A stretch of 64,000 nucleotides of DNA from Lysinibacillus parviboronicapiens (lineage in GTDB: Bacteria; Bacillota; Bacilli; Bacillales_A; Planococcaceae). A model generated the notes under the pieces. The model made no database searches, had not been told where the DNA came from, and saw only the letters and a list, made by a program, of their open reading frames with translations. The DNA is taken from NCBI RefSeq assembly GCF_003049575.1, contig NZ_PYWI01000001.1, forward strand, positions 248,001-312,000, given 5' to 3'. Below are positions 1 through 9,841 of the stretch, one piece after another (position 1 is the stretch's first letter; the number at the start of each line of letters is the position of its first letter). Position numbers and translations under genes: made by a program.

Positions 1-2943
1 AATTGATTTTTTCAACAGCTTAACGCGACGACGCATATGCTCCTCATCTTCAATCTTAAGAGCTTCATGCATCGCTTGCTCAAATGTTAGCTGATAATTT
101 TCTTCGAGCTGTTCATTGAAATTATTCATTTCAAATTCTACGCGATTACGTTTTAATTCATTCGCACGTATTGCTTCCAGGAAGCCTTTATGTATACGTT
201 GCTTTTCCTTCAGCTGCTCTTCCAATGTTGTCAGTTCTTGCTGATGCGCTGCTTTTTCTTCTTTTTTCTGTGCAATCGTAAGCTGTAGCGATTCACGTCT
301 TGCTTTCCAAGTAGTAACCTGCTCATCCACTTCTTCATCACTTAATAGTTTTGTCGATTCATCAGATTGCAGCCAGATTATTTCCTGAGAAATATTGTCG
401 ACTTTTTGACGAGCTTTGTTTAATTGTAAAGCAAGCTCTGCAGTCGCAACTTGTACTTGAGACATTTGCTCCTGTATAACCGCTAATTGCGAGCGTTTTT
501 CTGCCGATCGCTCACGAAGAACATCTTTTTCAGTTTCACCCTGCAACTTCACCTTGCCTAGCTGTTCAACAGTTTCATTGATTGCTATTAGTTCTGTTGC
601 AAGCGTGGCTAAACGTGCTGTTGCAACTTCCTTTTGAGCTAGAAGTGCTTCTTCTCGTGTTTTAACATCCTGCGTTTCATTAGATGCAAAGGAAACGCGT
701 GCAGATAAGCTTTTTTCAACAACCTCTAACTCACGAATACGACTAGCCTGTTGCATTTCATCTTTACGTAATTGCTCGCCGTCTAGTTTCATTTTCTCAA
801 CTGTGTCACGCAATGTCGCAAGATTCTCTTTTTCAGCTGCTACAGCCTGTTCCGCACTATGAATTGATGTTTCTAACGCTGCTAATTTTGCAATTAAGCC
901 GTCTAATTCCGCTTTTCTAGTAAAGAGCGAAGATTGTTGCTTCGCCGCCCCACCTGTTAACGAACCGCCCGCATTGACAATATCTCCGTCTAGAGTTACT
1001 ACACGATATCGAAAACCACATAAACGGGCAATTTGGCTAGCTCCTTCTAAATTTGCTGCGACAAGTACGTTACCTAGTAGGTTTTCTACAATTGAACGAT
1101 TTTCTTCATCGAATGTAACGAGCGCATCGGCCATTTGTACAAAAGCTGGATGTTCAGTAGCAAGCTGTATAGCGGACAGATTGATTTTCCGTGACTTCAT
1201 AACTGTTTTCGGTAAGAATGTCGCACGTCCCGCTCTTTTTTGCTTTAACCAATGAATAGCCTGTTGAGCATGTTGTTCATTCGTTGTCACAATATGCTGA
1301 GAAGCAGCACCTAATGCCGTTTCGATGGCCTGTGAATACTTACTATTGACCTGAACTAATTCAGCAACAGCCCCTTCAATACCTTGTAACTCACCCTTAT
1401 CACGCGCTAACAATACTTCCTTAACTCCGTGGAAGAATCCTGAGAAATCGGATTCTAGCTCGGCTAGCGTATCTTTTCTAGCCTTCAATTGTTGTTGATG
1501 TTGGTACGCTTTATAAAGCATTTCTTGTTTGTCATTAAAGGATGTATTTACTTTTTTTAGTTGTATCTGTAGGGTTTCAAATCTCTCTAGCTTATGTTGT
1601 AACTCGTTCGTTGTAGCTAGATGTGCAACAGTAAGTGCCTGTTTTTCGGTTACAATTTGTGCAAGTTCCTGGCCGAATTCATCTGTTTGGTCTGTCATAC
1701 GTGCAGCCATTGCTTTTTGCTGTGCTAATTGTTGGTCAATATTTTTCAATTCGTTTTTGACAGTTGCCTCTTCGTTTAACGAATCAATATAACGATTTTT
1801 TTGTTCTTCAATTTCTTGCTCTATTTCTGTAACGGAACGATTTAACGATTGCTCTAATTGTTTAATAATGTGCTTCAGCGCTGATACTTCTTGCTGTTTT
1901 TCAGTGAATAATTCTTTCTTCTCAAGTTCTTGAACAATTAGAGTCTCTACTTCATCCTTCGCTTCTTGTAAAGATGTATTTAACTGTTGTAGCTGATTTG
2001 AAGTGTTTTGTCGCTTTTCTGCCATCAAGGCTTTACGGCCATCCCAACGCTCCACTTCCATTGTTGCATCAACAAGATCGGATTGAGAGCCGTCTAATAA
2101 GTGATCTAATTCTTTCAAATACTTCCGAATCTCAGTTGACTTTGTCTCCAACGCTAAAATATTACTCGCTTGAGTTTGTTCAGTTTCAGATAGCTGTGTA
2201 TATTCTTCTTTCAGTGCATGCAAAGATTGTGCACAATTTTTTAAATCGTGCACAAGCATCGCAATATCAAAATCCTTTAACTCTGTTGACATTTGTACAT
2301 AATCTTTAGCGCTAGAAGCCTGAATCGCTAAAGGTTCTAGACGACCATCTAACTCATGCAAAATATCTAATACACGGTATAAATTCTCATCTGTTTCAAC
2401 AAGTTTATGCTCCGCTTTTTTCTTTCGTAATTTATACTTTAATACACCTGCCGCCTCTTCAAAAATAGATCGGCGGTCATCAGGTCTACTATTTAAAATT
2501 TCATCGACACGGCCTTGTGAAATAATCGAAAAAGCTTCTTTACCAAGTCCCGAGTCCATAAACAAGTCCGTAATATCCTTCAGGCGACACTGCTGGTTAT
2601 TGAGTAAATATTCACTATCACCTGAACGGTATACGCGTCTTGTTACGCTTACTTCTGTATAGGGAAAAGCAATTTGCTCATCAGTATTATCTAAAATCAA
2701 TGTTACCTCTGCAAAGTTTAATGGCTTTCGAGAGTCACTCCCAGCAAAAATAACATCTTCCATTTTTGCTCCACGTAACGACTTTGCCGATTGCTCCCCG
2801 AGTACCCAACGAATAGCATCGGTCACATTACTTTTTCCACTGCCATTTGGTCCAACAACAGCAGTAACACCTGGTACAAAATCAATACCAATGCGCTCCG
2901 CAAAAGATTTAAAGCCAATCACTTCTAGTCGTTTTAGGAACAT
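1..2943 (-). CDS. smc: Chromosome partition protein Smc (partial, C-terminal end outside window)
   Basis: Structural maintenance of chromosomes ATPase, which with ScpA and ScpB forms the condensin that organises and segregates the nucleoid. The frame opens with MFLKRLEVIGFKSFAER and stays open for 981 codons to the window edge. The Walker A motif GPNGSGKSN lies near residue 32, followed by a conserved RGAKMEDVIFAG segment and a DSGLGKEAFSIISQGRV stretch. Two long Gln/Glu/Lys-rich coiled coils flank a hinge that begins near GVKEVLLA and ends around GGSLTGGAA. About 200 residues (rest of the second coil, signature motif and Walker B) lie beyond position 1. The start is three bases from the rnc stop, so it is translationally linked to rnc, as in Bacillus subtilis rnc-smc-ftsY. 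Confidence 0.97.
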   Translation of the reverse strand, partial: MFLKRLEVIGFKSFAERIGIDFVPGVTAVVGPNGSGKSNVTDAIRWVLGEQSAKSLRGAKMEDVIFAGSDSRKPLNFAEVTLILDNTDEQIAFPYTEVSVTRRVYRSGDSEYLLNNQQCRLKDITDLFMDSGLGKEAFSIISQGRVDEILNSRPDDRRSIFEEAAGVLKYKLRKKKAEHKLVETDENLYRVLDILHELDGRLEPLAIQASSAKDYVQMSTELKDFDIAMLVHDLKNCAQSLHALKEEYTQLSETEQTQASNILALETKSTEIRKYLKELDHLLDGSQSDLVDATMEVERWDGRKALMAEKRQNTSNQLQQLNTSLQEAKDEVETLIVQELEKKELFTEKQQEVSALKHIIKQLEQSLNRSVTEIEQEIEEQKNRYIDSLNEEATVKNELKNIDQQLAQQKAMAARMTDQTDEFGQELAQIVTEKQALTVAHLATTNELQHKLERFETLQIQLKKVNTSFNDKQEMLYKAYQHQQQLKARKDTLAELESDFSGFFHGVKEVLLARDKGELQGIEGAVAELVQVNSKYSQAIETALGAASQHIVTTNEQHAQQAIHWLKQKRAGRATFLPKTVMKSRKINLSAIQLATEHPAFVQMADALVTFDEENRSIVENLLGNVLVAANLEGASQIARLCGFRYRVVTLDGDIVNAGGSLTGGAAKQQSSLFTRKAELDGLIAKLAALETSIHSAEQAVAAEKENLATLRDTVEKMKLDGEQLRKDEMQQASRIRELEVVEKSLSARVSFASNETQDVKTREEALLAQKEVATARLATLATELIAINETVEQLGKVKLQGETEKDVLRERSAEKRSQLAVIQEQMSQVQVATAELALQLNKARQKVDNISQEIIWLQSDESTKLLSDEEVDEQVTTWKARRESLQLTIAQKKEEKAAHQQELTTLEEQLKEKQRIHKGFLEAIRANELKRNRVEFEMNNFNEQLEENYQLTFEQAMHEALKIEDEEHMRRRVKLLKKSI

Positions 2944-2946
2944 CTA

Positions 2947-3711
2947 TTAAGCCTCCTCTTTAGCAGTCTGCGCACGCATAGCATGCATAGCACATTGTGC
3001 CGCCTGCTGCTCGGCTTCTTTTTTTGACTTCCCTCTACCAATACCAAGCTCTTGTCCATTTAATAACACGCTCGATACAAATGTACGATTATGCGCAGGC
3101 CCCTTCTCATCGACAATTTCGTAATGAAGAAGACCGTTATTCGTTTGTTGCACCATTTCTTGTAACTGACTCTTGAAATCCATCACATGCGAAAAAGCAC
3201 CGATTTCTACTTTTGGGAACACGATTCGTTCTAAAAATGTCACGACCGTTTGTAAGTCCTGATCTAAATAAAGGGCACCTACAAATGATTCAAATACATC
3301 TGCAAGTAGCGCTGGACGTTCCCGACCACCTGTTAATTCCTCACCTTTTCCCAGTAACACAAAGCGACCAAAGCCTAACTCATTTGCAAAGATTACAAGT
3401 GATGGCTCACAAACAATTGACGCACGAAGCTTCGTTAATTCACCTTCGCTCATATGTGGGTATTTCTCAAAAAGGTATTTAGAAACAGATAGTTCAAGTA
3501 CAGCGTCACCTAAAAATTCAAGACGCTCATTATCCGTAAACAACTTACGGCGATGCTCATTCACATAAGATGAATGCGTGAATGCTTGATACAATAAATT
3601 TTTATTTAAAAATGTGATGTTCAATTCATGCTGTAATAGCTCGAATTGATTGCGTACTTTCTCAGGAAGTACGCCTGATTTCTGCATAGTTCCTTTTCTT
3701 TTCATAGCCAT
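2947..3711 (-). CDS. rnc: Ribonuclease III
   Basis: Double-strand-specific endoribonuclease that processes rRNA precursors and structured mRNAs. The 254-residue protein has the RNase III signature [13 protein letters not shown] near residue 61 carrying the catalytic acidic residues, the second catalytic region [15 protein letters not shown], and a C-terminal double-stranded RNA-binding domain ([11 protein letters not shown] to KKEAEQQAA). Length is close to the family norm of about 250. It lies between acpP and smc; the acpP-rnc gap carries a structured repeat (3,889-4,100). A start at MAMKRKG is used here; the internal Met at residue 9 is a possible alternative. Confidence 0.96.
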   Translation of the reverse strand: MAMKRKGTMQKSGVLPEKVRNQFELLQHELNITFLNKNLLYQAFTHSSYVNEHRRKLFTDNERLEFLGDAVLELSVSKYLFEKYPHMSEGELTKLRASIVCEPSLVIFANELGFGRFVLLGKGEELTGGRERPALLADVFESFVGALYLDQDLQTVVTFLERIVFPKVEIGAFSHVMDFKSQLQEMVQQTNNGLLHYEIVDEKGPAHNRTFVSSVLLNGQELGIGRGKSKKEAEQQAAQCAMHAMRAQTAKEEA

Positions 3712-3888
3712 TGAACAATCTGCCTTCCTAATAGTTTCTACCGTCTTAGTGTACCTTTTTCAAGGCGTTTATGCAAAAGTATTTCCACCAAAATGCAATG
3801 TTTTGGGAATTTTTTTGCAAATCGTTTGCAAAATTGAAAAAAGGCACGTCCTGAGCTCGATAAACGAACCATTACGTACCCTTTCACA

Positions 3889-4100
3889 TTCGCCTTGGCG
3901 TATTTGCACCGATCACTAAACTGTCAGTGCAGAAAAACATTGCGTCTAGAATTTGACCTGTGCAACACATTCAAATTCTGTGACATCGCCAGAGGCTTTA
4001 ACTTTATTCAGCTAACCTGACTGTTGATTGATTAAAAAATGAATCTACACTCATTTTAACACCTATTGAGGCGAGAGACTACCGCTGAATAAAGTTAAAA
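3889..4100. repeat. Structured intergenic repeat element, copy 1
   Basis: Begins TTCGCCTTGGCGTA and ends with a long-range stem: 3998-4012 (TTAACTTTATTCAGC) pairs perfectly with 4084-4098. A second stem pairs AGAATTTGA (about 3950) with TCAAATTCT. The same architecture recurs at 37,230-37,420, where both stems keep pairing through different bases. This copy has an insertion of about 36 bases after GGCGTA. It sits in the acpP-rnc gap, so it is probably transcribed within the fatty acid operon. Positions 3,712-3,888, between rnc and the element, show nothing recognisable. Confidence 0.8.
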
Positions 4101-4106
4101 CGAAAA

Positions 4107-4343
4107 TTAGCTAACTTTACTTTCGATGTATGAAATAGCAGAACCAACCGTAGAGATTTTTTCAGCATCTTCATCAGAAATTTCCATATCGAATTCATCT
4201 TCAAGCTCCATAACAAGCTCAACTACGTCTAATGAGTCAGCACCTAAATCATCACGGAAAGAAGCTTCAAGTGTTACTTCGCTTTCTTCAACACCTAAAC
4301 GGTCCACGATTACTTTTGTTACTCGTTCTAATACAGTAGTCAA
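4107..4343 (-). CDS. acpP: Acyl carrier protein
   Basis: Carries the growing acyl chain on a 4'-phosphopantetheine arm through fatty acid synthesis. The attachment motif DSL is seen in [20 protein letters not shown], with the typical helix III region [13 protein letters not shown] choose the TTG start at 4343 ([12 protein letters not shown], 78 residues): the upstream GTG at 4352 lies inside the Shine-Dalgarno GGGGAGGTGA, whereas the TTG stands 8 bases from it, and 78 residues matches the family length of about 77. It follows fabG in the fapR operon. Confidence 0.95.
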   Translation of the reverse strand: MTTVLERVTKVIVDRLGVEESEVTLEASFRDDLGADSLDVVELVMELEDEFDMEISDEDAEKISTVGSAISYIESKVS

Positions 4344-4404
4344 ATCTTTCACCTCCCCTCACATGATTATACAAAAAAGCAAAATCTATGCCCATTACAT
4401 ATTA

Positions 4405-5151
4405 TTACATCACCATGCCGCCGTCTATATGTAACGTTTGCCCAGTCATATAGTTAGCATCGTCTGAAGCTAGAAAAACAACTGCCTTTGCAATATCTTC
4501 CGGCTGACCAAGCTTTGCTAAAGGAATTTGTGTAAGCATGCCTTGTTTTAACTCTTCTGGTAGTTGATCAGTCATCTCTGTTTCAATAAAGCCTGGTGCA
4601 ATAGCATTTACTAAAATATTGCGAGATGCCAACTCTTTAGCTGTTGTTTTTGTCAAACCTATAACGCCTGCTTTGGCAGCTACATAATTAGCCTGGCCAG
4701 CATTACCTGCTACACCTACGATAGACGAAATATTAATAATTCGTCCTGCACGTTGTTTCATCATTTGACGCGTTACTGCTTTTGTACAAAGGAAAACACC
4801 CTTTAGATTCGTGTCTAAAACATCGTCCCATTCGTCTTCTTTCATACGCATCAATAAATTATCACGTGTAATGCCCGCATTATTAACTAAAATATCGAGC
4901 GAACCAAATGTTTTTACTGCCGCATCCATTAATGAAGTTACTTCTTCCGCTATCGAGACGCTTGCTTGTATTGCAATGGCCTCACCACCGTTCGCTTGAA
5001 TGCTCGCAACAACTTCCTCTGCTTTTGCCTGTGAGCCGCTATAATTGACGACAATTTTAGCTCCCTCTTCAGCAAGTTTCAATGCAATCGCACGTCCAAT
5101 TCCCCGCGAAGCACCCGTTACAACCGCTACCTTACCTTGTAATTTATGCAT
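4405..5151 (-). CDS. fabG: 3-oxoacyl-[acyl-carrier-protein] reductase
   Basis: NADPH-dependent short-chain dehydrogenase/reductase catalysing the first reduction of the fatty acid elongation cycle. The Rossmann motif [12 protein letters not shown] is at residue 12, NNAG at about 89, the catalytic Ser in INISSIVG and the YVAAK catalytic pair near 152. The C-terminus carries DGGMVM, typical of FabG. At 248 residues the length is standard. It overlaps the fabD stop by 8 bases, indicating translational coupling, and precedes acpP. Confidence 0.96.
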   Translation of the reverse strand: MHKLQGKVAVVTGASRGIGRAIALKLAEEGAKIVVNYSGSQAKAEEVVASIQANGGEAIAIQASVSIAEEVTSLMDAAVKTFGSLDILVNNAGITRDNLLMRMKEDEWDDVLDTNLKGVFLCTKAVTRQMMKQRAGRIINISSIVGVAGNAGQANYVAAKAGVIGLTKTTAKELASRNILVNAIAPGFIETEMTDQLPEELKQGMLTQIPLAKLGQPEDIAKAVVFLASDDANYMTGQTLHIDGGMVM

Positions 5152-6097
5152 TGATTGTCCACTCCTTCGACGCTTCTATTAATGCTTCTAATGATGCTTC
5201 ATCATATACACAATACGTTGCTACTGTTCGATCTATCTTTTTAACTAAACCGCTTAAAACTTTGCCGGGTCCACATTCGATAAATACATCCACACCATTA
5301 GCGATCATTTCACGCACAGATGCTTCCCACTGCACAGCGCTGTATACTTGTTCTACTAATTCTTGCTGAATAGCAGATACATCCTGTAATTCATTGGCCA
5401 TAACATTGCCAATTACCGGAATTTGTGGCGCTGATAGTGTAATACCATCTAATGTTGCACGTAATTTTTCAGATGATGGTCGCATTAATTCTGAATGGAA
5501 TGGACCACTTACGACTAAAGGAATCGCACGTTTCGCACCCGCTTCTTTCGCTGCTACAGATGCCTTTTCAACGCCTTCCTTTGTACCAGAAATGACAATT
5601 TGGCCTGGACAGTTAACATTTGCTACCTGTACAGCATCTCCTGCCGTAGTTACTTTTTCAGTTACAGCATGTAAATCATTGAGCTCCATGCCAAGAATAG
5701 CTGCCATTGCACCTTGCCCCGCCGGCACTGCCTCGTTCATATATAAACCACGTTTATGCACTACTGATACCGCATCTTCGAATGATAGTACTCCAGCAAT
5801 AACTAATGCACCATATTCGCCAAGCGAGTGACCAGCTACATAGTGTGGTGTAATTCCAGCTGTACGTATTTTCTCTGCCACCATCACACCTGTCGTTAAA
5901 AGTGCTGGCTGTGCATGATATGTCAACGTCAATTCCTCTGCAGGTCCTTCAAGCATTAATTTTGAAAGTTCAAATCCTAGAGCCTTGTCCGCACTTTCAT
6001 AAAACGCCTTGCTCTCTGCCGTGTTTTCTACAAATTCTTGACCCATTCCAACCGTTTGAGAGCCTTGGCCTGGAAAAATAAATGCAATTTTCGTCAT
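5144..6097 (-). CDS. fabD: Malonyl-CoA-[acyl-carrier-protein] transacylase
   Basis: Transfers malonyl from CoA to ACP for chain extension. The 317-residue protein opens with the family motif FIFPGQGSQ, carries the nucleophile elbow GHSLGEY (Ser near residue 94), GPFHS with the catalytic His near 203, and the late motif [14 protein letters not shown]. It lies directly between plsX and fabG in the FapR regulon operon. Confidence 0.97.
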   Translation of the reverse strand: MTKIAFIFPGQGSQTVGMGQEFVENTAESKAFYESADKALGFELSKLMLEGPAEELTLTYHAQPALLTTGVMVAEKIRTAGITPHYVAGHSLGEYGALVIAGVLSFEDAVSVVHKRGLYMNEAVPAGQGAMAAILGMELNDLHAVTEKVTTAGDAVQVANVNCPGQIVISGTKEGVEKASVAAKEAGAKRAIPLVVSGPFHSELMRPSSEKLRATLDGITLSAPQIPVIGNVMANELQDVSAIQQELVEQVYSAVQWEASVREMIANGVDVFIECGPGKVLSGLVKKIDRTVATYCVYDEASLEALIEASKEWTINA

Positions 6098-6116
6098 TTC
6101 TCATTAATCCCCTTTG

Positions 6117-7109
6117 TTAGTCAATTTCTAAGCGACGCACTGTGTCCGTAATCGTTGGTATGACAGTATGCTCTACCATTGTATTGGCTTGGCGAATCGC
6201 ACTAAAGATTGCTTTCCCATTCGATGAGCCATGCGCTTTAATAACAGGTGCTTGCAAGCCAAATAACCCTGCTCCACCATACTCTGTGTAATCCATTTTA
6301 TTTTTCAAGTCACGTAAATTATTTTTCATAAGGGCTGCTGAAATTTTTGTTTTTGTAGAAGACATAAAAGCCTCTTTTAACATCGTAAATAACGCACCCG
6401 CTGTTCCTTCTATCGATTTCAACACCATATTACCCGTAAAACCGTCTGTCACAACAACATCTGCAACCCCTTCAAGTAAATCACGAGCTTCTACGTTACC
6501 GACAAAATTCAAATCTGCTTCCTTCAGCAATTCAAAAGCAGCTTTTGTTAAATCATTGCCTTTTTTTTCTTCTGTACCGATATTTAAAAGGCCAATACGC
6601 GGCTTTTGTAGCCCTCCAACCTTCTTAGCATAAATATCGCCCATTATTGCATATTGCAATAAATGTTCAGGTCGTGCATCTGCATTTGCTCCTAAATCAA
6701 GCATTAAAAACCCTTTGCCATCAAGCGTTGGTAATGTCGTTGCTAAAGCAGGTCGTGCAATCCCTTCAATACGCCCGACTTTAAATAAGCCACCTGCCAT
6801 TAAAGCCCCTGTATTACCGGCCGATAGACAAGCATCAGCCTTCCCTTCCTCCACAGCATCCATCATTCGTGCCATTGAGGAGTCCTTTTTACGTCGAACA
6901 GCACGCGCAGGGTCGTCTGTACCTTCTACCACTTCTCCACAATGGACAACTGTTAGTCGGTCATGCATTTTTAAAAACGGCTCAAGCTTGTCTTGCTGTC
7001 CATATAATTGAATTTCCAAATTTGGAATTTGATTTAATGCTAATAAAGCACCTTCCACAACCGATTTTGGTGCGTTGTCGCCACCCATTCCATCAAGCGC
7101 TAATTTCAT
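6117..7109 (-). CDS. plsX: Phosphate acyltransferase PlsX
   Basis: Converts acyl-ACP to acyl-phosphate, the substrate of PlsY in the first step of phosphatidic acid synthesis; a peripheral membrane enzyme. The 330-residue protein begins [19 protein letters not shown], and includes [12 protein letters not shown], the LDLGAN segment and [11 protein letters not shown], all PlsX hallmarks. Its ATG overlaps the fapR stop by four bases, so the two are translated together. Confidence 0.97.
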   Translation of the reverse strand: MKLALDGMGGDNAPKSVVEGALLALNQIPNLEIQLYGQQDKLEPFLKMHDRLTVVHCGEVVEGTDDPARAVRRKKDSSMARMMDAVEEGKADACLSAGNTGALMAGGLFKVGRIEGIARPALATTLPTLDGKGFLMLDLGANADARPEHLLQYAIMGDIYAKKVGGLQKPRIGLLNIGTEEKKGNDLTKAAFELLKEADLNFVGNVEARDLLEGVADVVVTDGFTGNMVLKSIEGTAGALFTMLKEAFMSSTKTKISAALMKNNLRDLKNKMDYTEYGGAGLFGLQAPVIKAHGSSNGKAIFSAIRQANTMVEHTVIPTITDTVRRLEID

Positions 7110-7690
7110 TGTTGTTCACCTTTACCTTTCGTGCGGTACATATCAAATTCGCCAACAAAGACTGTTTCACCGTTAACAGTAGAGATTACCTCTACTTTCG
7201 TACGATGATGTTCGTCATCTCGTCCAACAACTACAGCCTTCGTAATAACACGATCTCCAGCTTTCACAGGTTTCACAAATGTTATATTAGAATGCACTGT
7301 TAAGGCTAGTTCATCATCGATAACCGCTACTGCTAATGAGTTTGCCTGTGCAAATAAATGATGTCCACGCGCGATGCCATTGCGCTGAAAAACATGTTCT
7401 TCTTTTACGTCAAAAATAGATAATGCACGATTATCTAATTCAATATCAATAATTTCACCGATTACTTCATCTATCGGCAAAGATTTCACTTCATTTTCAT
7501 AGGTTTTCGAAGCCACATCTTTAATTCGTTCACGCAATTCTGGAATCGCTAATTCCATACGATCCAAACGAATTGTTTGAACACTTACCTGAAACTCTGA
7601 TGCTAGCTGTTCATCTGTGACGAATGGATTTTCCGCAATCGTTTCAGATAGTAGTTGCTGCCGCTCTTTCTTCGTTCGTCTCAACGTCAT
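7106..7690 (-). CDS. fapR: Fatty acid and phospholipid biosynthesis repressor FapR
   Basis: Transcription factor that represses lipid genes and is released by malonyl-CoA. The 194-residue protein has an N-terminal helix-turn-helix ([23 protein letters not shown]) joined to a C-terminal hot-dog-fold effector domain of about 130 residues ([25 protein letters not shown]). First gene of the operon. It has a FapR box between its promoter and start (7,711-7,729), so it is very probably autoregulated. Confidence 0.96.
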   Translation of the reverse strand: MTLRRTKKERQQLLSETIAENPFVTDEQLASEFQVSVQTIRLDRMELAIPELRERIKDVASKTYENEVKSLPIDEVIGEIIDIELDNRALSIFDVKEEHVFQRNGIARGHHLFAQANSLAVAVIDDELALTVHSNITFVKPVKAGDRVITKAVVVGRDDEHHRTKVEVISTVNGETVFVGEFDMYRTKGKGEQQ

Positions 7691-7710
7691 TCGCCACCTT
7701 TTTAGTTGTT

Positions 7711-7729
7711 ATTAGCACTTGGTACTAAT
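7711..7729 (-). promoter_or_regulatory. FapR operator
   Basis: On the minus strand this reads ATTAGTACCAAGTGCTAAT, an inverted repeat matching the known FapR consensus (TTAGTACCTRNTACTAA) at both half-sites. It lies just downstream of the -10 box, where bound repressor would block transcription. Confidence 0.88.
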
Positions 7730-7732
7730 ATC

Positions 7733-7761
7733 AGTATATAGAGTATAAAAAAAGAATGCAA
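7733..7761 (-). promoter_or_regulatory. Sigma-A promoter of the fapR operon
   Basis: Minus strand: -35 TTGCAT (7756-7761), 17-base spacer, -10 TATACT (7733-7738). The -35 hexamer overlaps the downstream arm of the recG terminator. Confidence 0.8.
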
Positions 7762-7789
7762 GACCTGTTTTCAAAAACAAGTACTTGCA
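7745..7789 (-). terminator. Terminator after recG, overlapping the fapR promoter
   Basis: Minus strand: stem TGCAAG...CTTGCA with the inner pairing CTTGTTTT/AAACAGG, followed by TTCTTTTTTT. It immediately follows the recG stop. Confidence 0.75.
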
Positions 7790-7795
7790 TCCCTC

Positions 7796-9841
7796 TTAAT
7801 CGAAACGATCTCCTTGTAATACACCTGATTCTTCTAACATGAGACGTAAATATTTATACGCCTCATCCTGCCAAAATGCATCGCCTTCAATCATTTCAGT
7901 TGCATCTTTCCGAGCAGTTTCAAGGGTTCTATAGTCGTGCACTAAATCTGCTACTTTAAAATCAGGTAAGCCACTTTGCTTACGACCAAAGAAATCCCCT
8001 GGCCCTCGAAGCTCTAAATCTTTCTCAGCTAGTCGAAAGCCATCATTTGTTTCTGTCATCGATTGCATTCGCTCTTTACCTTCATCTGATTTTGGATCGG
8101 CAATCAATACACAATATGACTGATGCTCCCCACGACCAACGCGACCACGGAGTTGATGTAATTGAGCTAAACCGAAACGCTCAGCGTCATAAACAACCAT
8201 AAAGGTTGCATTTGGTACATTAACACCGACTTCAACCACCGTAGTAGAAACAAGCACTTGAATATCACCTTCACTAAAGGAGCGCATAACCGCATCTTTT
8301 TCATCTGCGGGCAAACGACCGTGCATCAGACCAACTTTATAACGTCCATTAAAATACGATGCAAGTTGTTCATAAATGTCCACTGCATTTTGTACGTCCA
8401 GTTTGTCGGACTCCTCAATAAGTGGACAAATGGCGTATGCTTGTCTCCCAGCCGTTAGTTCTAACTCCAATTTCGATAATACTGAACTAAGTTGTTCTTT
8501 TTTCATCCAATGTGTTTCGATTTGCTTTCGCCCCGCAGGCATTTCATCAATCATCGACACATCCATTTCACCAAACGCGGTAATCGCTAGTGTTCGTGGG
8601 ATTGGAGTAGCTGTCATAAAAAGCACATCAGGATTTTCTCCTTTATCACGTAAAATCCTACGCTGCTCAACTCCAAAACGATGCTGTTCATCTGTTATCA
8701 CAAAGCCTAATCTGTGAAAAACTACATCTGGCTGAATAAGCGCATGTGTACCAATTAAGATATCGATTTCACCATTTACCAGCGCTTCTAAAAGTAAGCG
8801 GCGCGCTTTCGTTTTTGTCGAGCCCGATAACAAGGCTACACGCACCCCAAATGGCTCAAACCACGCCATTAAATTTTCAGCATGTTGCTCAGCTAAAATT
8901 TCCGTCGGTGCCATTAACGCCCCTTGAAAACCAGCCGTGACAGCTGCATATAAACATATAGCTGCAACAACTGTTTTTCCTGAGCCAACATCACCTTGTA
9001 GCAAACGGTTCATTCGATGCGGCTCTTTTAAATCTTTGCAAATTTCATTTACGACTCGCTTTTGCGCTCCCGTTAATTCATACGGCAATGATTCAATAAA
9101 TTCACGTAGCTTTTGCAAATCAAATTGGACCATCGTACCATGCTCATTATCCTTACGTATTTTACGTAATGTTTGGATACGTAACTGAAAATTTAATAAT
9201 TCCTCATAAGCGAAGCGTCTTCTTGCTTGCTTTGCATGTTGAGCGTCCAGTGGAAAATGAATACCTTCAAGCCCCTCACGCATGGATACAAGTTTATACG
9301 AAGCTTGTAAATGTTCAGGAATTGCATCTGGTAGTTCTGCGCCAAATTCATCAAGCACCTGTCGCATATATTTACGAAAACGCTTTTGTGGAATCAAACC
9401 TTTGAGGCTATACACAGGTTCAAAATCTACTTGATCAGTTTTCGGCCCAAAAGTTACAGTCGTACCATTAATAACCTGTCTACCCCGATCCCATTTACCT
9501 GTTACCGTAATAATAGAACCAGGAACAAGCTTTTGCTTTAAATAGTTTTGATTAAAAAATACAATTTTCACTAAATGACGCCCTGCAAGCACTGTCACTT
9601 GTAAACGGGATTTATTTCGTCCTAAGAACAGCACTGTGGGCTCACGTTCCACTTTACATTCAACAGTGACACGTTCATTATGTGGCGTCTGCGCTAAATC
9701 TTTTAAACGAAAATCCTCATGTCGATGTGGGAATGTCCACAATAAATCTGATATTGTCTCGATGCCTAGTGCTTCTAGATGTGCTGCTGTTTCTTTCCCG
9801 ACCCCCTTTAAATCGGAGACGGGATGAGTTAATTCAGTCAC
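7796..9841 (-). CDS. recG: ATP-dependent DNA helicase RecG
   Basis: Superfamily 2 helicase that remodels stalled forks and branched recombination intermediates. It has an N-terminal wedge/OB domain, Walker A GDVGSGKT, the Walker B variant DEQH in FVITDEQHRFG, motif III MTATPIPRT, and the C-terminal LRGRVGRG and RGPGDFFG motifs. The frame could begin at 9877, but I choose the GTG at 9841 (MTELTHPVSDLKGVG, 681 residues). That agrees with the family length of about 682 and leaves GGAGGAG 12 bases upstream. It overlaps the end of sdaAA by eight bases. Confidence 0.95.
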   Translation of the reverse strand: MTELTHPVSDLKGVGKETAAHLEALGIETISDLLWTFPHRHEDFRLKDLAQTPHNERVTVECKVEREPTVLFLGRNKSRLQVTVLAGRHLVKIVFFNQNYLKQKLVPGSIITVTGKWDRGRQVINGTTVTFGPKTDQVDFEPVYSLKGLIPQKRFRKYMRQVLDEFGAELPDAIPEHLQASYKLVSMREGLEGIHFPLDAQHAKQARRRFAYEELLNFQLRIQTLRKIRKDNEHGTMVQFDLQKLREFIESLPYELTGAQKRVVNEICKDLKEPHRMNRLLQGDVGSGKTVVAAICLYAAVTAGFQGALMAPTEILAEQHAENLMAWFEPFGVRVALLSGSTKTKARRLLLEALVNGEIDILIGTHALIQPDVVFHRLGFVITDEQHRFGVEQRRILRDKGENPDVLFMTATPIPRTLAITAFGEMDVSMIDEMPAGRKQIETHWMKKEQLSSVLSKLELELTAGRQAYAICPLIEESDKLDVQNAVDIYEQLASYFNGRYKVGLMHGRLPADEKDAVMRSFSEGDIQVLVSTTVVEVGVNVPNATFMVVYDAERFGLAQLHQLRGRVGRGEHQSYCVLIADPKSDEGKERMQSMTETNDGFRLAEKDLELRGPGDFFGRKQSGLPDFKVADLVHDYRTLETARKDATEMIEGDAFWQDEAYKYLRLMLEESGVLQGDRFD

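Noticed and set aside
974..2309. Several plus-strand open frames opposite smc
   Set aside because: Antisense to a clear smc frame, with low-complexity Ser/Cys-rich translations and no ribosome binding sites.
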